From Desulfobacterales bacterium (GTDB lineage: Bacteria > Desulfobacterota > Desulfobacteria > Desulfobacterales > UBA11574): a stretch of 8,049 bases of DNA. The stretch covers positions 1 to 8,049 of the forward strand of contig JAAXQD010000003.1 of NCBI GenBank assembly GCA_012974475.1, written 5' to 3'. Below are positions 5,218 to 8,049 of this stretch, in pieces. Position numbers and translations under genes: made by a program. How positions within the stretch are numbered: position 1 is the first letter of the stretch; every line of letters begins with the position of its first letter. The notes beneath the pieces are model-generated. The model ran no database searches, was not told where the DNA came from, and saw nothing but the letters and a program-made list of their open reading frames with translations.

Positions 5218-6015
5218 ATGCACCCTGCCCTTCCAAAACCCTATAAGGGTACATTTTCTTTTAAGATTGGAACCACATCATTCATATATCCGGACGGCTA
5301 TGTAGAAAATGTTAAAATGCTTGCCCCGTATCTCGATGAAATCGAGCTTCTTTTGTTTGAAAGTACCCCCGGCAGTCTCCCATCCATTCATGAAGTAAAA
5401 CAGCTTTTCTCCCTGGCCAACGAATTCGACCTGACCTATAACATTCATCTGCCCCTCGATATTTACCTGGGCGCCCCGGAGCGGTCAATTCGGCGCTTTG
5501 CTTTGGACACCATCAAACAAATCGTGGATCTTACGGCCTCGCTCTCTCCCAGCACCTACACCCTCCATCTTCCATGCGACGATGCAGGCGTTGACAATGA
5601 ACAGGTCAAACGGTGGCAGGATCGTCTTAACAAGAGCATTGAAAAACTGGTTTCAGGCGGAATCAATGGAGAAATGATTTCAATTGAAACCCTCGACTAC
5701 CCGCTGAATTGGGTGGAAGAAATCTTGATCGATTTTAATCTGTCCGTCTGTATCGACGTGGGGCATTTGATATTATGCGGTTTCGACCCGGAAGCTGTTT
5801 TTAAAAAACATAAAAATAGAACCCCCATATTGCATCTTCACGGTGTGGACAATCATAAAGACCATCTGCCGCTGGATCGACTGACAAAAGAGGATGCAAA
5901 GACCGTTATTGACATGTTAAAATTGTTTGAAGGCGTTGTATCGTTGGAGGTCTTTTCATTCGATTATTTAAAAGCTTCACTTAGTTTTTTGGACAACCAT
6001 GGGGAATGCTTGTAA
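5218..6015 (+). CDS. cbiR: Cobamide-remodelling phosphodiesterase CbiR (TIM barrel, AP endonuclease 2 superfamily)
   Basis: This 265-residue cytoplasmic protein has no signal peptide. It resembles CbiR, the enzyme first described in Akkermansia muciniphila that starts cobamide remodelling by hydrolysing the phosphoribosyl bond of the nucleotide loop, releasing cobinamide phosphate and the lower-ligand riboside. It has the fold pattern of xylose-isomerase-like/AP endonuclease 2 TIM barrels. Likely metal or active-site residues sit at strand ends: H77 (YNIHLP), H117 (TLHLP), E157 (SIETLD), D180 and H183 (CIDVGH), H206 and H208 (LHLHG) and E244 (SLEVF). The N-terminal FKIGTTSFIYPDGYVENV and EIELLLFES (41-49) are recalled CbiR-type sequences. 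The ATG at 5218 has no Shine-Dalgarno (upstream is pyrimidine-rich), but no better start precedes the conserved N-terminus. Position next to cobU-cobS and btuFCD strongly supports the role; a generic sugar-phosphate isomerase label would be the fallback. Confidence 0.8.
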   Translation: MHPALPKPYKGTFSFKIGTTSFIYPDGYVENVKMLAPYLDEIELLLFESTPGSLPSIHEVKQLFSLANEFDLTYNIHLPLDIYLGAPERSIRRFALDTIKQIVDLTASLSPSTYTLHLPCDDAGVDNEQVKRWQDRLNKSIEKLVSGGINGEMISIETLDYPLNWVEEILIDFNLSVCIDVGHLILCGFDPEAVFKKHKNRTPILHLHGVDNHKDHLPLDRLTKEDAKTVIDMLKLFEGVVSLEVFSFDYLKASLSFLDNHGECL

Positions 6016-6066
6016 CCGTCATTTTTTTCCCCGAATCTTTTATCGGTTCAGTAAAATCGGATCCAC

Positions 6067-6675
6067 ATGACACAAACAGCAGAAAATTTTTCAGTCGCAG
6101 ATCCTGACCTTGACCCGGAAACCTGGGTGGATCGATATGGAGATTACCTGTACCGGTTTGCGGTGGCACGCATCAAAGATCAAGCTGTGGCTGAAGACCT
6201 GGTGCAGGAGACCTTCCTGGCGGCGCTGCGTGGACGTAAAAGTTTCAAGGGCCGTTCCACCGTAAAGACTTGGCTTTCGGCCATTCTCAAGCACAAGATT
6301 GTGGACTATCTCAGGAAAAAATATCGAGAACAAACAACAAGCGATACGGATACGATCACCGATACCGTTGACGGGTTTTTTCATAAGAACGGCAGCTGGA
6401 AAATCCGGCCGGAACAATGGAACCTGGACCCTTCAAAAATTTATGAACAGCGTGAATTTATGGATACGCTTTTCAAATGTCTGGCAGAACTTCCCGACCG
6501 GCAGTCCAAAGCTTTCATGTTAAGGGAATTGGAAGGTTATAGCACCAAAGAAATTTGTAATGCTTTGGGAATTTCCCCGACCAATAGCTGGGTGATGCTC
6601 TACAGAGCAAGAATGTTTCTCAGACGGTGCCTTGAAATTTTCTGGTTTAATAAAACAAAGGAAGAAAACAGCTAA
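6067..6675 (+). CDS. ECF-type RNA polymerase sigma factor
   Basis: This 202-residue protein has the two-domain ECF architecture. Sigma-2 spans about residues 24-88 and includes AEDLVQETFLAALRG (42-56) and TWLSAILKHKIVDYLRK (68-84). Sigma-4 spans about 134-190, with LPDRQSKAFMLRELEGYSTK, then EICNALGISPTNSWVMLYRA as the helix-turn-helix, and RRCLE. The linker is longer than in minimal ECFs and carries a W-K-I-R-P-x-x-W-x-x-D-P motif (111-122). I recall this from a subgroup that pairs with short cytoplasmic zinc-binding anti-sigma factors. The next gene is exactly such a protein and overlaps by one base (TAATG), indicating a co-translated pair. It begins 51 bp after cbiR, so co-transcription with the cobamide genes is possible. 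Its target promoters cannot be deduced; no clear ECF-type -35/-10 pair is visible upstream. Confidence 0.9.
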   Translation: MTQTAENFSVADPDLDPETWVDRYGDYLYRFAVARIKDQAVAEDLVQETFLAALRGRKSFKGRSTVKTWLSAILKHKIVDYLRKKYREQTTSDTDTITDTVDGFFHKNGSWKIRPEQWNLDPSKIYEQREFMDTLFKCLAELPDRQSKAFMLRELEGYSTKEICNALGISPTNSWVMLYRARMFLRRCLEIFWFNKTKEENS

Positions 6676-6941
6676 TGTCTCACTGGATGTTTAATTGTAA
6701 AGAAGTATCTCGTCGGGTATCTGAATCCATGGACCGCAATCTACCGCTTTATCACCGGATGCTGATTTGGATGCATCTTTTGATGTGCAAATACTGTACC
6801 CGTTTTCGTCGGCAGGTAAAGATGTTAAGGGAACTTTGCACCAGCCATCGTCTGGATGAAAACTCTCCGGACCCTGATGTTACTCTGTCTTCAGATGCTT
6901 GTGGCCGGATTCGGGAGGCCCTGAAATCATCGTCGCCATAA
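6675..6941 (+). CDS. Small soluble zinc-finger anti-sigma factor (ZAS / zf-HC2 type)
   Basis: This 88-residue protein has a ZAS signature: Cys8 (NCKEV), then His34-LLM-Cys38-KY-Cys41, that is H-x3-C-x2-C, within an arginine-rich helical segment. In ZAS anti-sigmas these residues bind zinc, and the domain clamps the sigma factor between its two domains. There is no transmembrane segment or periplasmic sensor domain, so it would act in the cytoplasm, perhaps sensing redox state or metal through the Cys/His cluster. The C-terminal third (60-88) is polar, with an isolated Cys at 76. It overlaps the sigma gene stop by one base (TAATG) and very likely binds that sigma factor. About 240 bp without a gene follows before the next start. 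Confidence 0.8.
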   Translation: MSHWMFNCKEVSRRVSESMDRNLPLYHRMLIWMHLLMCKYCTRFRRQVKMLRELCTSHRLDENSPDPDVTLSSDACGRIREALKSSSP

Positions 6942-7183
6942 CCGATTTGCCAGTTTGATATTACATTCATTTCTTAAGATATGCTTCCGGTTATACATTG
7001 ACTCGGATTCCGATATTTCAAATCCTAATTGATTTATTCCCATTTTCAAAAACCCACAAAAAAGTCCCATAAAGCTTATTTCTTGTAAGGCATTAAGGAT
7101 TTAAACGATAAAGGCCATGTCAAAACAGCGTTGTAAACTTAGAAGAATGATAAAGAAACATTTGAAGATCATTGGGGGGAATC

Positions 7184-8016
7184 ATGAAAACAAAAAAACC
7201 GATAATACGTGTCGTCTTATGGGTCTCTTTTTTCTGTGGTGCTATGGGTTTTTTAGCCCCGGAACGGTCCAACGCTAAGGTCGATCATACCCTCTATGTT
7301 GAGTTGCTTGAAAAATACGTTGAAAACGGTACGGTAGACTACCAGGGTTTTAAAAATGAGGCGGCCAAGCTTGATCGATATCTCAAGGTTCTTGAGGTAA
7401 CCGACACAAAAAAGCTTTCCCGCGATGAACAGTTTGCCTATTACATCAACGCTTACAATGCGTGGACCATCAAATTGGTCCTCACCGGTTATCCTGGAAT
7501 TAAATCCATAAAGGACCTGGGCAGTATCTTTAAAACTCCGTGGGAAAAACGGTTTGCCCGAATTGATGGGGATATCCTCACGTTAGATCATATCGAGCAT
7601 GATATTCTTCGCCCCGGATTCAAAGATCCACGGTTCATTTTGCTGTAAATTGTGCATTCAAGGGGTGTCCCCCGCTGCGACCTGAACCCTATCGAGGGGG
7701 CACCCTAGATCAGCAACTGGATGAAATGACGCGGACATTTATCAATGATTCCCGGCACAACCGTATAGAAGGAAGAACGCTTTATATGAGCAGCATATTT
7801 AAATGGTTTTCAGAAGATTTTCGTGATGATGTGGTCGGGTTTTTTCTCAAATACGCCCATGGAAAAAGGATCATGAATGATCCGAATCTTTTGGCAAAAC
7901 ATTTTGTCCGGTTTTTATGTAAGGTCTTCATGTTTGAAACGACTATAATACAAACAATGGCGAATATACCTCGATACGGCGTTATCCGTTACTTACCGGT
8001 CGTTATCGGTTTTTGA
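7184..8016 (+). pseudogene. Secreted DUF547-domain protein, broken by an apparent 1-nt deletion
   Basis: ATG 7184 follows a strong GGGGGGA ribosome site (7174-7180). It opens a signal peptide MKTKKPIIRVVLWVSFFCGA ending near SNA (residue 31). DUF547 blocks follow: VDYQGFK (51-57), FAYYINAYNAWTIKLVL (84-100) and LTLDHIEHDILRP (132-144). The frame then stops at 7646-7648, after DPRFILL. The family continues in another frame from 7639: FAVNCAFKGCPPLRPEPYRG, then LDQQLDEMTRTFINDSRHNR, SSIFKWFSEDF and GFFLKYAHG, to a stop at 8014-8016. Restoring one base near 7636-7637 (TTC-CAT-TTT) would rejoin both halves into about 280 residues, a normal full length. The extreme C-terminus reads VIRYLPVVIGF, where the family usually has a YDWSLN-like ending, so a second lesion is possible. 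DUF547 function is not established. The break may be real or a sequencing error. Confidence 0.75.
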
Positions 8017-8049
8017 ATCTCAATTTTTGTTTCAAATAAACATAAAAAT

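Noticed and set aside
6001..6036. GGGGAA ... TTCCCC pairing after cbiR as a terminator
   Set aside because: The stem is only about 6 bp with a loop of more than 20 nt, part of it inside the cbiR coding sequence. The T-run lies within the loop rather than after the stem.
6942..7183. Promoter or regulatory RNA in the gap before the DUF547 gene
   Set aside because: A TTGACT at 6998-7003 has no acceptable -10 box at normal spacing. The two TTGTAA...GATAAAG look-alikes (7083-7113 and 7131-7155) have different spacers. Apart from the GGGGGGA ribosome site nothing here is convincing.

Overview
The window reads as chromosomal DNA from an anaerobic Gram-negative bacterium, most likely a Desulfobacterota (deltaproteobacterial sulfate-reducer type) or a close relative. 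This is inferred from three things: the gene set (corrinoid import plus cobamide nucleotide-loop assembly and remodelling), the moderate G+C codon usage, and two kinds of intergenic repeat that I associate with that group (inverted repeats around a 23S-rRNA-intervening-sequence-type four-helix-bundle ORF, and a TGGAGTRW-type hairpin). No rRNA, tRNA, CRISPR array or intact transposase was seen.

Layout. At the left edge, on the minus strand, lies the N-terminus of an FAD-dependent GMC/cholesterol-oxidase-like oxidoreductase (1-236, runs off the window). A gene-poor divergent intergenic region follows (237-752). It holds a 15-bp palindrome and a convincing rho-independent terminator hairpin on the plus strand. 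Everything afterwards is on the plus strand. First comes a tight corrinoid ABC importer operon, btuF-btuC-btuD (753-3494, with a GTGA overlap and a 1-nt gap). Then comes a 323-bp gap carrying a decayed four-helix-bundle ORF between 25-bp inverted repeats. It is followed by cobU-cobS (3818-5049, ATGA overlap), a 27-position hairpin repeat, and cbiR (5218-6015). An ECF sigma factor and a small zinc-binding anti-sigma factor follow (6067-6941, TAATG overlap). Last is a secreted DUF547 protein gene broken by an apparent single-base deletion (7184-8016).

How the genes fit together. BtuF, BtuC and BtuD would bring corrinoids in from the periplasm. CbiR, a TIM-barrel hydrolase of the AP-endonuclease-2 superfamily, would cut the phosphoribosyl bond of an imported cobamide. 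CobU would convert the resulting cobinamide phosphate to GDP-cobinamide, and CobS would attach a new alpha-riboside lower ligand. This is a compact 'import, strip, rebuild' cobamide-remodelling cassette. Lower-ligand activation (CobT) is not in the window and no B12 riboswitch is recognisable. The sigma/anti-sigma pair and the DUF547 gene have no clear functional link to cobamides. They are either the next unit downstream or an unexplored regulatory connection.
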